DNA of 43,691 bases, taken from positions 1-43,691 of the forward strand of contig MSJI02000238.1 in NCBI GenBank assembly GCA_001931905.2. Reading direction: 5' to 3'. The position numbers and the translations under genes are program-made. The stretch's first letter is position 1. Every line of letters begins with the position of its first letter. The DNA is from Cladosporium sp. IMV 00045. Lineage: Eukaryota > Ascomycota > Dothideomycetes > Cladosporiales > Cladosporiaceae. The notes beneath the pieces are model-generated. The model saw only the letters and a list, made by a program, of their open reading frames with translations, did no database searches and was not told the origin of the DNA. Shown piece after piece: positions 30,601-40,651 of this stretch.

Positions 30601-32378
30601 CTACAAGTCTCTAATTCCACTCCGACTCTAAACGTATCAATAAAATCAACTCCTGCCAAAGCACGGGCCATCCATAGGATATCGCCCGAGAGTGTCTCTA
30701 AGATCCTCTGCCATCGCGAGACTGAAGGCGTAAGCTGCTTCTAGACCTTCTTTAGAGCCTTAAATAACATCAAACCAGGTCGCGCAATTCCTAGTGCGAT
30801 GGACGACCTCTAAGGAGCCTATCGTGCCACCACACGCGTTTGCAAGCTGGCACCCTTTAGAGGAGCTTTCCGGCGCTCTACACTTCGTGCAAGCGTATAT
30901 CGAAGGCCTCCCTACTCCGGGCTCTCTAGCTACGCGTAATGCGGCTCTCGCTGCTCTGCCTGCTGATGCGAGACCATTGAAGCGAAAAGCGCCGGGTCTG
31001 CAGGAGGCGGAGAAGTCACGTGACATCTCTGTCAACAACACCGGCCTCCTCACTCCGCTGCCTTCACATTTGAGTGCGAGTCGCTCCGCTTCAGTGTCGA
31101 GTGTGGATGCTGCGCCTTCTGAAGCGGATGAGCAGCTAGATTGGCGGGAGGTCAAGGTTTATAATGGCATTCTGCAGAAGAGGGAAGGTCGGATCACGGT
31201 GAAAAGGGTGAGTACTCTTTCACATCTCAGTACTTCCACAAGCTAACTTGACACAGTCCAAATCTGCAAATGTGGCGTCAATCGATGCCGCAAAATTGCC
31301 GACGCAAGAAATGCTCGAGCACGCTGCTGCTACCCCTAGACCCATCACTGCCGCTGAGCGCCACATTCGGAATGCTTTCATGGAGAAGCTGAGGAGTGTC
31401 AGAGGCGTCTACCTTGAGAACGAAGTTGACGGCACCACTCCATCGTTAGACTTTGAGTTCATTGACAAGCTCGTCCTGAGAGAGGGCGTGGTAGCGTCCG
31501 ACCCAGAGACCTACGAGGGATGCAATCTGCCATGCAGACCTCACATGGGCGGAGCCTGCGGATGCGAGTACACAAAGCTGTGCACTTGTCTCGAATATGC
31601 GGCGGTCGACGAAGAGAGACTGCTCAACAAGGATCCAGAGAGACATCAGCTGTACGTCGAGCAGAGAGACTCGGGAGACCTGATCGATCTCGAGGGCCTG
31701 CCAAAACGTTTCCCTTACTCAAAGCCCGGCGAAGGCGGCACGCCCGTCCTGCAACCCTTCTACCGCGAACAAAGGCACCCCATCTACGAATGCAACGCCA
31801 ATTGCAACTGCGGTCCCGTCTGCAAATCACGGCTCGTGCAAAAAGGGCGACGCGTGGACCTCACGATCTTCAAAACCGCCAACCGTGGCTGGGGCGTGTA
31901 CTGCAACGAGAACCTGGTGGTGGGCGAGTTCATCGACGTCTACCTTGGCGAAGTACTCACGAACGAAGAAACCTCTCGCCGCGAAGAAGCCGCCGACGCC
32001 GACAAAGGCAGCTACCTGTACAGCCTGGACAAGTTCGTCGGCGACGCCAACGCCCCCTCCGAAGAAACGCATTACGTCGTCGACGGGCAGTACATGGGCA
32101 ACGCGACGCGGTTTATCAACCACTCTTGCGAGCCAAACTGTCGCCAGTACACCGTTAGTGAGAACAAGTACGACACTTCGGTCTATCACTTGGCGTTTTT
32201 TGCGTATGAGGATATCCCCGCGGGCACGGAGTTGACGTTCGATTATATGGACAAGGATGAGGAGGAGGAAGAGGACGTGCTGAGGGCGCGAGAGGAGGCG
32301 AGGAATGATCCGGAGAACCGCGATAAGAGGCCCTGTAATTGTGGCGCGTGGAAGTGTAGGGGATACTTGTGGACTTGA
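30592..32378 (+). CDS. KMT1: Histone H3 lysine-9 methyltransferase, KMT1/Clr4/DIM-5 type, with chromodomain (3 exons)
   Basis: Exons 30592-30729, 30779-31207 and 31257-32378 give 562 residues; both introns are 49 nt. Joining exons 1 and 2 restores a chromodomain at about 28-95: ISPESVSKILCHRETEG, then VAQFLVRWTTS, SWHPLEEL and FVQAYIE. Exon 3 carries a Cys-rich pre-SET zinc region (from ~275: YEGCNLPC, GACGCEY, LCTC, ECNANCNCG). The SET domain includes NRGWGVY (~397), the SAM/catalytic RFINHSCEPNC (~474-484) and ELTFDYM (~514). The post-SET is PCNCGAWKCRGYLW at the C-terminus. All key motifs are present, so the enzyme should trimethylate H3K9 and build heterochromatin. Neurospora DIM-5, by contrast, is ~318 residues without a chromodomain. 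Exon 1 uses A/T-ending codons in 25 of 45 positions, unlike the GC-rich SET exon. The start is my inference from the nearest in-frame ATG after a stop. Confidence 0.88.
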
Positions 32379-32689
32379 ACTGGGGCGATTGATCGAGGTG
32401 TGGAAGCTTAAGTGGTGGATTTGCTCGATTCTCTTTCCCGCTGGAGCTTTTTATGAGCGATTTCTTGTTTTCGCTAAACAGGAGTTTTCAGCTATGCTCT
32501 CTGTTTGCGACTCGCAAGACCCTTTCGTCATATAGATCAAAGATAACAAAAGCGAGACCTTTTTCACTCTCTTCTTCTATTGTTATCTTCTCCATCCGTA
32601 TCAGAACCAATTGCAAAATGGCCGTCAGACTGGATCGAGCGTTGAACTTCATGCCAAAACGTGCCTCCATATAATTATAGAGATGTCTT
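32379..32689. other. 3' flank of KMT1
   Basis: Ordinary-composition sequence after the KMT1 stop codon, with only short frames of no family resemblance. Confidence 0.5.
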
Positions 32690-33130
32690 GGTTCCTTAAT
32701 CTTCTTATCCTAGCACTATTATTATGAAATGAAGTAAAGGTATACAGACCCTATAGCCTATAAACTTGAGTCATAGTAAAAAGCTTTTATATAGAAAATC
32801 AATAAATACTTTATAATTAAGTCTAGATAGAATACTATATAAAGAAAAAGATGTACTAGAAATTCATTTAAAGTCGAAGTATTTATACTAAGTTTAACGC
32901 TTAGTACAGCGTGATAGTCGTTTTGCGCTAGTTAGTTATAGAACTACACTTCTTATGATTCTAGGTACCTGATTTCACTTCTTGGCAAATTTGATTTAAG
33001 TAGAGAAGCTAGAGGACTATTAGTAAAATCGTTACTCAAACTCATATACATTATAGACAGGTTGTTTTCCCTCTACATATTGCGTCTAATATATTAACTT
33101 CTATATACGTAATTTACCGTCTCGAAGCAA
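32690..33130. repeat. AT-rich, TpA-rich block, RIP-like, downstream of KMT1
   Basis: The 60 bases 32761-32820 hold only 10 G/C, and TA steps are everywhere. No frame of coding quality crosses it. It mirrors the block upstream of KMT1, so the gene is an island between two such stretches. Probable origin: a degraded repeat, though no parent is recognisable. Confidence 0.6.
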
Positions 33131-33325
33131 CTCGTTAAACGATTCTTTGGAAATCATGAAATGAATTCAATCCACTGCACGTAATAAAACATGTCCCGAC
33201 GTTAGCAGACAAGCATCGATCGAGACATACGAGCATAATGAGAATTCCTGCTCCTCTTAGTGCTCCCTACACCCGCCCACCATCTGCAACCGCAAAAGAG
33301 GCATTTATCGATTTTCCAGGTCTGG

Positions 33326-33403
33326 CCGGCGCAGGGAACGTGCCTCGCGTGCGTGGAATTTAACGAGCGCTTAACGAAGCGCGAGAACGCACGCGAACGC
33401 CGG
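33326..33403. other. Nested inverted repeat / potential stem-loop
   Basis: Three nested arm pairs are exact complements: CCGGCG 33326-33331 with CGCCGG 33398-33403; TCGCGTGCGT 33345-33354 with ACGCACGCGA 33387-33396; GCGCTT 33367-33372 with AAGCGC 33377-33382 around an AACG loop. It may be a structured RNA, a protein site or part of a transposon end. The function is unknown. Confidence 0.6.
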
Positions 33404-33655
33404 TTCTTCCGATCGTCCGAATTTTAGGGCTGTCCTACATCCGTCCTCGCTGGGCTTCCGGGGAGGGAGCGTGGGAGTTTTTCTTTGCTTATTGATTTTG
33501 ATGAGGAGGGATGTGCTATGCGAAGGGAATTGATGCATGGGACGTCGGCATGAGGGTGTAGCCTATTCAGGCAGGGGAGAAGAGGGGAATTATGAGGGGA
33601 TTCTGCATGCAAGATACCTTGTAGTTAGGTGGAGGGGAGAAGCGTGTAGGCGTGT

Positions 33656-33736
33656 CTATCAACCATCTCAAAAAATGTAACGCGTAGCGCTCCGCAAGCA
33701 GTGGGAGACGTTCCGTTTTTTTGAGATGGTTGATAG
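33656..33736. mobile_element. 81-bp MITE-like element with perfect 20-bp terminal inverted repeats
   Basis: The left arm CTATCAACCATCTCAAAAAA (33656-33675) is an exact inverted copy of the right arm at 33717-33736, with 41 bases between. GCGTGT lies directly outside both ends (33650-33655 and 33737-33742), as a target-site duplication would. Alternatively TA at 33657-33658 and 33734-33735 would suit a Tc1/mariner-type insertion. Its size and lack of a coding frame fit a non-autonomous element. The family is not recognised. Confidence 0.65.
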
Positions 33737-35764
33737 GCGTGTCTGATACGTTGTTGCTATTTGCTGATTGTGAGGAGACTAATTATGCATGAGCTGTTCT
33801 TCACAAGCTACAGGGTAGCGATGATACTATCGATGCATCGGTAGTATTTGCGTGCAACTTGGGGGAATAATCACAAGGGTAGGTAATGTGCTTTATGAGG
33901 TCGCTTGCGTGGTCGTTCAGACTCTGGCTGCGAGATAAGAGCTTGTAGCAATACCGGTATATGAGAGCAGAGCCAAATACCCATTCAAATGATTCGATTC
34001 GGCATGCAAGATTACATCGCCATGTTTGTACACATCGGCTCATCACAAAAAGCTAGCCAAATACAGCTGCAGCTGGGTTGGTTGGTGGGTGGGTAAAATG
34101 CTGGCAACAAACGACTTGACTTGGCAATCAATAATGCACGCAACGCTTCGGAACGAAGAGGTGAACGGAGTGGTTCGGGGGAGGATCTTGGCTCGGTTTG
34201 GCATCGACAGAGATCGCCTTGAGAGGTTACATCAATTTTCTTAACTAAAACCAGCCTTTGAAATTTTGAAGAATCCTCCCGGGGCGGATCAGGCCTGCTT
34301 CCGTACAGGCTCGAGGGCTTGAGCTTGGGTGATGATGACTGAATGACTGCCTTTTCCGGCAATATCAGGACTGTTCCGCCCAAGTTCCGCATTCAATCGA
34401 TCGGGTATAATTAATTACTGACATGCATCAGGTCTGTTTAGCAATATTGTGTATAATCTTCAGTAATATCAAGCTATGCATGACACCCACGTGGCAATGA
34501 GTGAATAACCCAGCTTTGCCTGGAGCAAGCCCTTCAATCCCAATCATAGGTATAGGTAATGAATTATTACTTAAATTTGTTTACCTAACTACACACAAAT
34601 TGACGGGTTGCCGGGCTGAAGTCGGGGAGAGTCGCACACCTCGTTCGGGGAAGAAGCCCCACCGAATTGAAAGAGAGTGACGGGAGACTTTTCTCTGTTT
34701 CGCCGCGGCAGAGAAGGGAAGAAGGAAGAGCACGGCCACCAAAAAACTCGCACGAGCACCGCACGCCAAAGTGGTCAGTGGTTTAATCGCGGGCACACAC
34801 GACTACTGACTACTGACTGCTGCTTTGCCTACCTCACATACCACTCACCTCTCTCCCATCCTACCACCACCCATTCCACACCATTCAACGCTGCGCACAC
34901 GCTCGCTACCTCTCCTCCGCCCACACGCCTCTCCTGCATCACACCGCGCACCTGCCGATATTCTCCTCGGTCGTCGGCAGCCGTAGTGTCTAAGGCGTCT
35001 TCTGTGTGTCGCAGCAGCAGCGCTTGTTTCTTCAATCCCAACCCGCCGCCGCCGCCGCGTGCCATCGCTCCTTCCGCATTTGGACGTGCCTACCTTGAGC
35101 ACACTCGAGTTGTTGGCAGCAATCATTTAGGGAAGGTACAACTGGTCTGTGTTGTCCTCAAGAAAAAAGATTACGGTACGCTTCAGCTCGCACGACTTCA
35201 CTGCGCGACATCAACTTCACCCGCTTCGATTTTATACCACATCCATCCTTTCAACACCTCCACTCCAGCACTGCACACTCACCCGCCGCTCGACCAATAA
35301 TATCTGCCCTTCATCTGCACCGCTTTCGCTAATAGCCATTGCCGTTGCAGACCTCACTCAGGCCAATCCGACTCCCCGCCGCGACCTCGCGCGCATCATC
35401 ATTGTTTTCTCTCCCCGTTCACTGCGCACTTCACGTCGCTCCATTTCCTTTCGCCGACATCCAACGCCGGTCGAAGCTTGCGCCGCGCACTTCACTCAGC
35501 ATCATCCACGATCACACGTGCCCAGTTACCTCACGAATCACCACGAACACAGATACCAAACGACAATCCCGGGAGGCCAGCTGGTGACCTCTCTGGGTGA
35601 GAAGAGAAAGGAGCTAGGCGTGCTCGCCAATATCCATCTGGTAATCACCGTCGCGTGATCTTGTCAGCGGTAGTTCTCCGGGCAAGGAAAACAGTCGCGG
35701 AGTAGGAAGGGAAATTTATTTTGCACTTTTCGGTGCCAGATTTTCCACACAAACAGAAGACGGA

Positions 35765-38700
35765 ATGGCCGGACCTGGGGTTTCAAGCCCGGGTGGCTTT
35801 TCTTACGCACAGGCGGCAAAGGGCCGTGCCTCTACAGCAGCTTCGGCGACGTCGTCGAGCAAAGTAACATCAGGCGCAGCGACGCCTGCCACCGGCCTCT
35901 TGTCGGATTTCGAGACTGCCTCTCCCAGCAACTGGGCGGATGACGAAGAATTTGTTACAGCCGACAAGCAGTCGCAAACAAACGAGGAGTCACACGAGAA
36001 GACCAAGCCCTCCGAGCTGAAAAGTGTTGTCGAGCGTGCTAAAGCCGAAGAGAAGGCTCAGACTAGCTCTGGCGTGTCGTCGCCAGACATCGCTGCTTCC
36101 GCGACCTCAAATGATGACGCATCCTCCGCGAACAACGCCTCTTCGCAGACCAGCTGGGACAACAAGTCTCAAGCATCGGAGACTCAGCAAACACCCGAAG
36201 CATCTGCCTCCGGATCATGGATTACTGCACGTGCCGAGCGCGCTGAGCGCCAAAGCGGCTCGCATAAGAATGAGTCTTCGGGCAAAGGCAGGAAGAGCAA
36301 GGCGGAGAAGAACGAGGAGCCGCCTGCGCCACCACCGAAGCCCGTTGTCTTGACCGAAGCTCCTGCTCCCACGGTCAACCCATGGGCCAAGCGCGCCGAG
36401 GAGAACAAGGCGAAGATGGCGGCAATCCCTGCGCCTATTCCCAAACCCGCCCAGGCACCAGGCGCCGCCGCCAACTTGAAGGAGAACCAGCGTCCTCGCG
36501 CCGACTCCAAGAAGAAGAACAACGCCGCCGCCGCAGCTTCCTCATCCGAGGTCAACGGCACCACCGAAGCGAAGAAATCCAACGCTTCTCAAGGCAAGCG
36601 CACCGACGAACAGCGTCCCGCCACCCGCCAGGGTGCAAAGCCCGCGGCCGCACAGCGCGCCGATGTCAACGTCCCTGGTTACTCCAGACCAGCTGCTCGT
36701 GATGAGCGTCCAAATGTTGCGGCACCACCTCCCGTTAAGGACGAGGTCTCCTGGCCAACACCCAACACCGCACCTGCAGCAGAGCCCAAGGAGCGCAAGC
36801 CGGCTCCCGAGAAGGACAGCGAGGAGAAGAACGACGAGAGCGCATCCGCTGGCAAGGGTCGCAAGAAGCAGGAGTGGAAGCCTGTCCCTGTTGTCCCCAA
36901 CATTCTGTGGGAAACTCCCAGCATGCGCGAGAGGAGCACCCGTGGCAGCCCTTCAAGCAGCGAGGGTCGCAGCCGTGGTGGTGCCGCCGTTCGTGGTCGC
37001 GGCAACTTCAGAGGATCAGCCAACGGCGTGGCAACTCGTGGCGCCGCACAACAGACCGGTGAAGAAGTCCGCAGCCGCGCGGAGACCTCCGATGACTCGG
37101 CAAACAAGGCCCAGCGTTCCGCCAGTGCCTCTTCTCAGTCCCGCAACGCCGTGAAGCCTGCACCCCAGCAGACCAAGGAGGCCACTGTCGGCGAGGCTAA
37201 GCCTGTGCAGCAGCGCAGCACCAAGGCCAAGACCGAGGCCACCCCCACCGAAGGCCAAGAGGGCGAGACTGTCCCCGACGCAATTCCCAGAGGACCCAAG
37301 GCAGAGGAAGTTGATGCCGCCACCCAAATCCGTGAGGGCCAGGCAGCACGCCCTACGCCTTTGGAGAAACCTTCTGCTCGTGATGGAAACTGGAATGCTC
37401 CCGGTCGCGGAGCTAAGCGCGGCGGCCGTGGTAGGGGCGGTTCTCGTGAGTTTGTTAACGGCCACCACAACGCTCACCCCTTTGTTAATGGCAATGCGGG
37501 TCCCGACTTTTCTGGTGTCTCTCCATTCGGTGTGCCGCAATCTCCCTCTTTCCAGGCATCGCGCGGTAACCACCAGGGTGCATTCTCCGGTCCGGGTCGT
37601 GCAGGCTGGCGCGGCAACTCTCGTGCACAGTCTTTCCCAGTGGAGAACAACTACGGCAGATACCCTGCCTTCCCGGCTCAGATGCAGGCTTACCAGAACA
37701 TGTTTGAATACGGCGGCTACCCTGTCGCAGCTGTTCCCTACAACCCCATGATGGACCCGAGCTACCTCTTCGGCGTTGTTACTCTCCAGGTTGAGTACTA
37801 CTTCTCTATCGACAACCTGCTCAAGGACATGTTTCTGCGCAAGAACATGGACTCTCAGGGTTTCGTCTACCTGGAAGTCATTGCTAGCTTCAACCGCGTC
37901 AAGACTTTGACTCAGGACTGGGAGTTGCTTAGACAGGTTTGCTTGCAGTCTGAGGTCGTCCAGATCCGTATTGGTGAGGACGGCAAGGAACGTGTACGTA
38001 AGAACCGGGATTACCAGCAGTTCATTCTTCCCAGTGAGGAGCGTTTCCCAGCCGCTCGCCACGAGGGTCCCAAGCAGCTCGACATTCCTGAGCAGCGTAT
38101 GCCCAACATCTACGGCCAGATGAACCTCAACCCTCACGGTGCTCTGCAGCCCATGGCTATGCCTCGTCCCAATGGTCGTCGCGATACCGCGTTTGCCATG
38201 ATGAACGGCGCAGCTCGTGGCGCTTTCTTCCCTCAGGCCCAGGATGGCCCCTATGGTGAGGAGATGCGTGGTCGTTCTCAGAAGTCGCCGGCTTTCGATA
38301 GCAACGCGCACAATGCTTTCATGAGCAACGACAACGCCAGCAACGAGCCCGATGTTTTCCCCGACCACAAGCTCGAGCAGCTCACGGTGTGCGTTAGGCT
38401 AAGCAGCCGCCGTGTGCCATACCACAACTCCGCTGCCCGGACGTTCTCTAATGGATCCATTGACCAGAAGAGCATCCCTGGCGAGATCAGCAAGCAGGGT
38501 TCTCAGACTCAGCTGAAGACCAACGGCGAGGCTGTCACAAACGGTACTACTTCTCCTGCGGCGTCTCGCGGCACCAGCCCATCTGCAATGAGCTCTCCTG
38601 AGCGTCCCGCTGGCGTTGCAGTGTTCTGGATTAAGGACACCGAGCACCCTGTCGGCACCCTTCCCTCCGACTTGACGCCTGAGCCTTACGTTCAGCTTCG

Positions 38701-39106
38701 CCTCAAGGCCTTTGAACAGCGCAACCATGCCGCTACTGGTACCTGTCCCTACGACTTGAAGGTCCTCTACCAGTTTTGGTCGCACTTCCTGATCCGCAAC
38801 TTCAACAACCGCATGTACAACGAGTTCAAGTACTACGCCGACGCCGATGCCAAGGACCGCGTATCTTTCGAAGGCCACAAGAACCTGGTTAAGTACTACG
38901 GCGAGGCTATTAGCAGCGCCAACCCCATCCCGGCTTGCGTCATCAAGGACTACATCGAGCTGGTCAAGTCTGAGGGCCCCAAGCCCGAGAGCACGGCCTT
39001 CAAGTCTCTGCAGGCTGCCTGGCGCAACAGCGCCCTCAACCTTCGCAACCGTAAGCTGCTGAACGACCACCTCGATGACGATCTCAAGGCGAAGCTCGAG
39101 GCCTAA
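35765..39106 (+). CDS. LARP1: La-related protein 1 homologue (LARP1; La module plus DM15)
   Basis: A single exon of 1113 residues. The first ~640 residues are disordered and rich in Ala, Ser, Glu, Lys and Pro, with SPSNWADDEEF near residue 55 and an RGG-type patch GRGAKRGGRGRGGSREF at about 546-562. The La motif lies at about 665-760: LQVEYYFSIDNLLKDMFLRKNMDSQGF, then VYLEVIASFNRVKTL. The C-terminal DM15 region (~955-1085) is clear: RLKAFEQRNHAATGTCPYDL, LYQFWSHFLIRNFNNRMYNEF and NLVKYYGEAIS. In animals DM15 binds the cap and first bases of TOP mRNAs, controlling ribosomal-protein translation under TOR. A matching cytoplasmic mRNA-binding role is inferred here. The start MAGPGVSSPGGFSYAQAAKG has the SYAQAAKG motif common to such fungal proteins. 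Confidence 0.92.
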   Translation: MAGPGVSSPGGFSYAQAAKGRASTAASATSSSKVTSGAATPATGLLSDFETASPSNWADDEEFVTADKQSQTNEESHEKTKPSELKSVVERAKAEEKAQTSSGVSSPDIAASATSNDDASSANNASSQTSWDNKSQASETQQTPEASASGSWITARAERAERQSGSHKNESSGKGRKSKAEKNEEPPAPPPKPVVLTEAPAPTVNPWAKRAEENKAKMAAIPAPIPKPAQAPGAAANLKENQRPRADSKKKNNAAAAASSSEVNGTTEAKKSNASQGKRTDEQRPATRQGAKPAAAQRADVNVPGYSRPAARDERPNVAAPPPVKDEVSWPTPNTAPAAEPKERKPAPEKDSEEKNDESASAGKGRKKQEWKPVPVVPNILWETPSMRERSTRGSPSSSEGRSRGGAAVRGRGNFRGSANGVATRGAAQQTGEEVRSRAETSDDSANKAQRSASASSQSRNAVKPAPQQTKEATVGEAKPVQQRSTKAKTEATPTEGQEGETVPDAIPRGPKAEEVDAATQIREGQAARPTPLEKPSARDGNWNAPGRGAKRGGRGRGGSREFVNGHHNAHPFVNGNAGPDFSGVSPFGVPQSPSFQASRGNHQGAFSGPGRAGWRGNSRAQSFPVENNYGRYPAFPAQMQAYQNMFEYGGYPVAAVPYNPMMDPSYLFGVVTLQVEYYFSIDNLLKDMFLRKNMDSQGFVYLEVIASFNRVKTLTQDWELLRQVCLQSEVVQIRIGEDGKERVRKNRDYQQFILPSEERFPAARHEGPKQLDIPEQRMPNIYGQMNLNPHGALQPMAMPRPNGRRDTAFAMMNGAARGAFFPQAQDGPYGEEMRGRSQKSPAFDSNAHNAFMSNDNASNEPDVFPDHKLEQLTVCVRLSSRRVPYHNSAARTFSNGSIDQKSIPGEISKQGSQTQLKTNGEAVTNGTTSPAASRGTSPSAMSSPERPAGVAVFWIKDTEHPVGTLPSDLTPEPYVQLRLKAFEQRNHAATGTCPYDLKVLYQFWSHFLIRNFNNRMYNEFKYYADADAKDRVSFEGHKNLVKYYGEAISSANPIPACVIKDYIELVKSEGPKPESTAFKSLQAAWRNSALNLRNRKLLNDHLDDDLKAKLEA

Positions 39107-40651
39107 TCTGTGAGAGTAAATCGGCTGCTTCGTTATTCATCAATCACTACCATCAGCATTTCCGCACATTGCATTCCTGGACCGCGCTCGCCTTCCGCAG
39201 GCTTGATGCGTCGGCAAATACGACATTCCTTGAAGCTCTGTTTTAGCGACTTGCGACTTTTACCTCGAACGCGGCACAACGGATGTCGCTTAATCAACAG
39301 TTCACTGTGGATGCTTTTTTGTTTCATCACTCATCATCAACGATTGGTTTAGCCGGAGCGGCGTTCTCTGGCGTGCTATTTCCGAAGGTCATGGTACGGC
39401 AAAAGCAGGCGTTCCATCAAAAAGCAAAATGGTTACATTGGCCGGTCGCTTGTTCTGTGTTTTGTGGTTGCAAAACATTACCGCACGGCATAATCATGTC
39501 TTCATGCCACGCTACTTGTTCTTGTTCTTGGGTTTTGCGAATGGCGCAAAGAGGAATGAATTCTTAGGTTTCCATGGACGCGGCAGCAGCAGCATGGACT
39601 CTTGTCCCCAGCATCACGGCCGCTTAAGCCATTTCAGCGCTCGTCAGATACGCTTCGTTGCGCGAACGCCTTGGCGAGTCTTGCCCGCTTGCTGCTGGAT
39701 GTCCTCCACCGACCTGCGACGACCACGTGCAAATGAGAGAACGAAACAACCCTCTCTTTTGCTACTCTTCTTTGCAGGACATTATTGTTTTTTTATTTTC
39801 GGGCTTGGGTTTTCTTGTTATGATGCATAGCGGCTGGAGCACGCTTTCTGAAAGTTTTTTGTGTCAATGCCCCCCCTTTTTTTTCCCCTTGTTGCTTTCA
39901 TGTTCTTATTCTCTGCCGACCTGTCATTACCGGTCGCGCATTCCTCCTTTTTATTCCCCCCGAAAATTTCTCCCCTGCACAACGGATTAAAAAAATGATT
40001 ATTTGTTTTTCTTGCTTTTCAAAACATTACAATGTTCGAGTTCTTTTAAGTTGTGGCTTTCCATTTTCACTCTCGCTGCGTCTGATTTCTCATGACATTC
40101 TTGCTCTTGCTCTTACTTTTGCTTCTGCTTTCCTGTTTTATGTCGCGTCACTCGGAAAATTCCACATCCTGCTGCGTTTGAGGTAGGGAGGGGAAAAATC
40201 AAAAAAGCAACCATGGCGTTTTTAAGACTCTTTCTTCTTACTACCTCTAGATCGGCTGAGGTTTTATGTGTGTAAATAGATGGTCTCTTGCTGTTTCTGT
40301 GGCTTTTTGGCTCTTTTGAACTGCGACTAAAACTTCTTGCTTGCTCAGTCAATACTCACTCAACTCATTCATCGTGAAACCTTTCAATTTGGTACTATTG
40401 CTTGCGTTAAGTGCTGTGTATTCTATCTGTAAAATCTGTGGCCTGTCATTGCTAATTGCAGTCTCTTGATTTCTTGTCGTTCTATAATCCGCTTGTCACG
40501 TTCAAGGAAAATTGAAATGAATGCGTCCACTTCTTCGATCAATCTCGTCGACCACTCGATTCGCCATCCTAAACCCAAGGAAATAAGAAGAAGAGAAGCA
40601 AAGAATTAAAAAGGACGACCCTTCCCCTTCCCTTTCCCCATCTCCTCCTCA
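39107..40651. other. Convergent intergenic region, LARP1 / RTA1-like gene
   Basis: 1.5 kb holding two 3' ends. The plus strand is T- and pyrimidine-rich; a C7/T9-type homopolymer tract lies near 39870-39892. Short frames (for example 39429-39830) are Phe/Ser/Cys-rich by composition and not convincing. No RNA gene is recognised. Confidence 0.6.

Larger units (their letters stand above)
33131..35764. other. Gene-poor interval before LARP1, including its promoter and probable long leader
   Basis: 2.6 kb without a supported gene. It holds a nested hairpin and a MITE-like element (listed separately). From about 34800 the plus strand becomes C/T-rich with many CACC and CTCC runs, like a long transcribed leader for LARP1. 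Frames here, such as 34677-35300 and 35149-35658, are low-complexity Ser/Thr/Pro/His translations without family resemblance. A GACTACT-type triple repeat sits near 34801-34822. Confidence 0.6.

Noticed and set aside
34677..35300. 207-codon plus-strand frame upstream of LARP1
   Set aside because: Low-complexity Thr/Ser/Pro/His translation of a C/T-rich leader with no family signal.
37016..38368. 450-codon open frame on the minus strand inside LARP1
   Set aside because: It is antisense to the clearly conserved La module and RGG region. GC-rich third-position bias in the sense gene creates long open antisense frames, and the translation matches no family.
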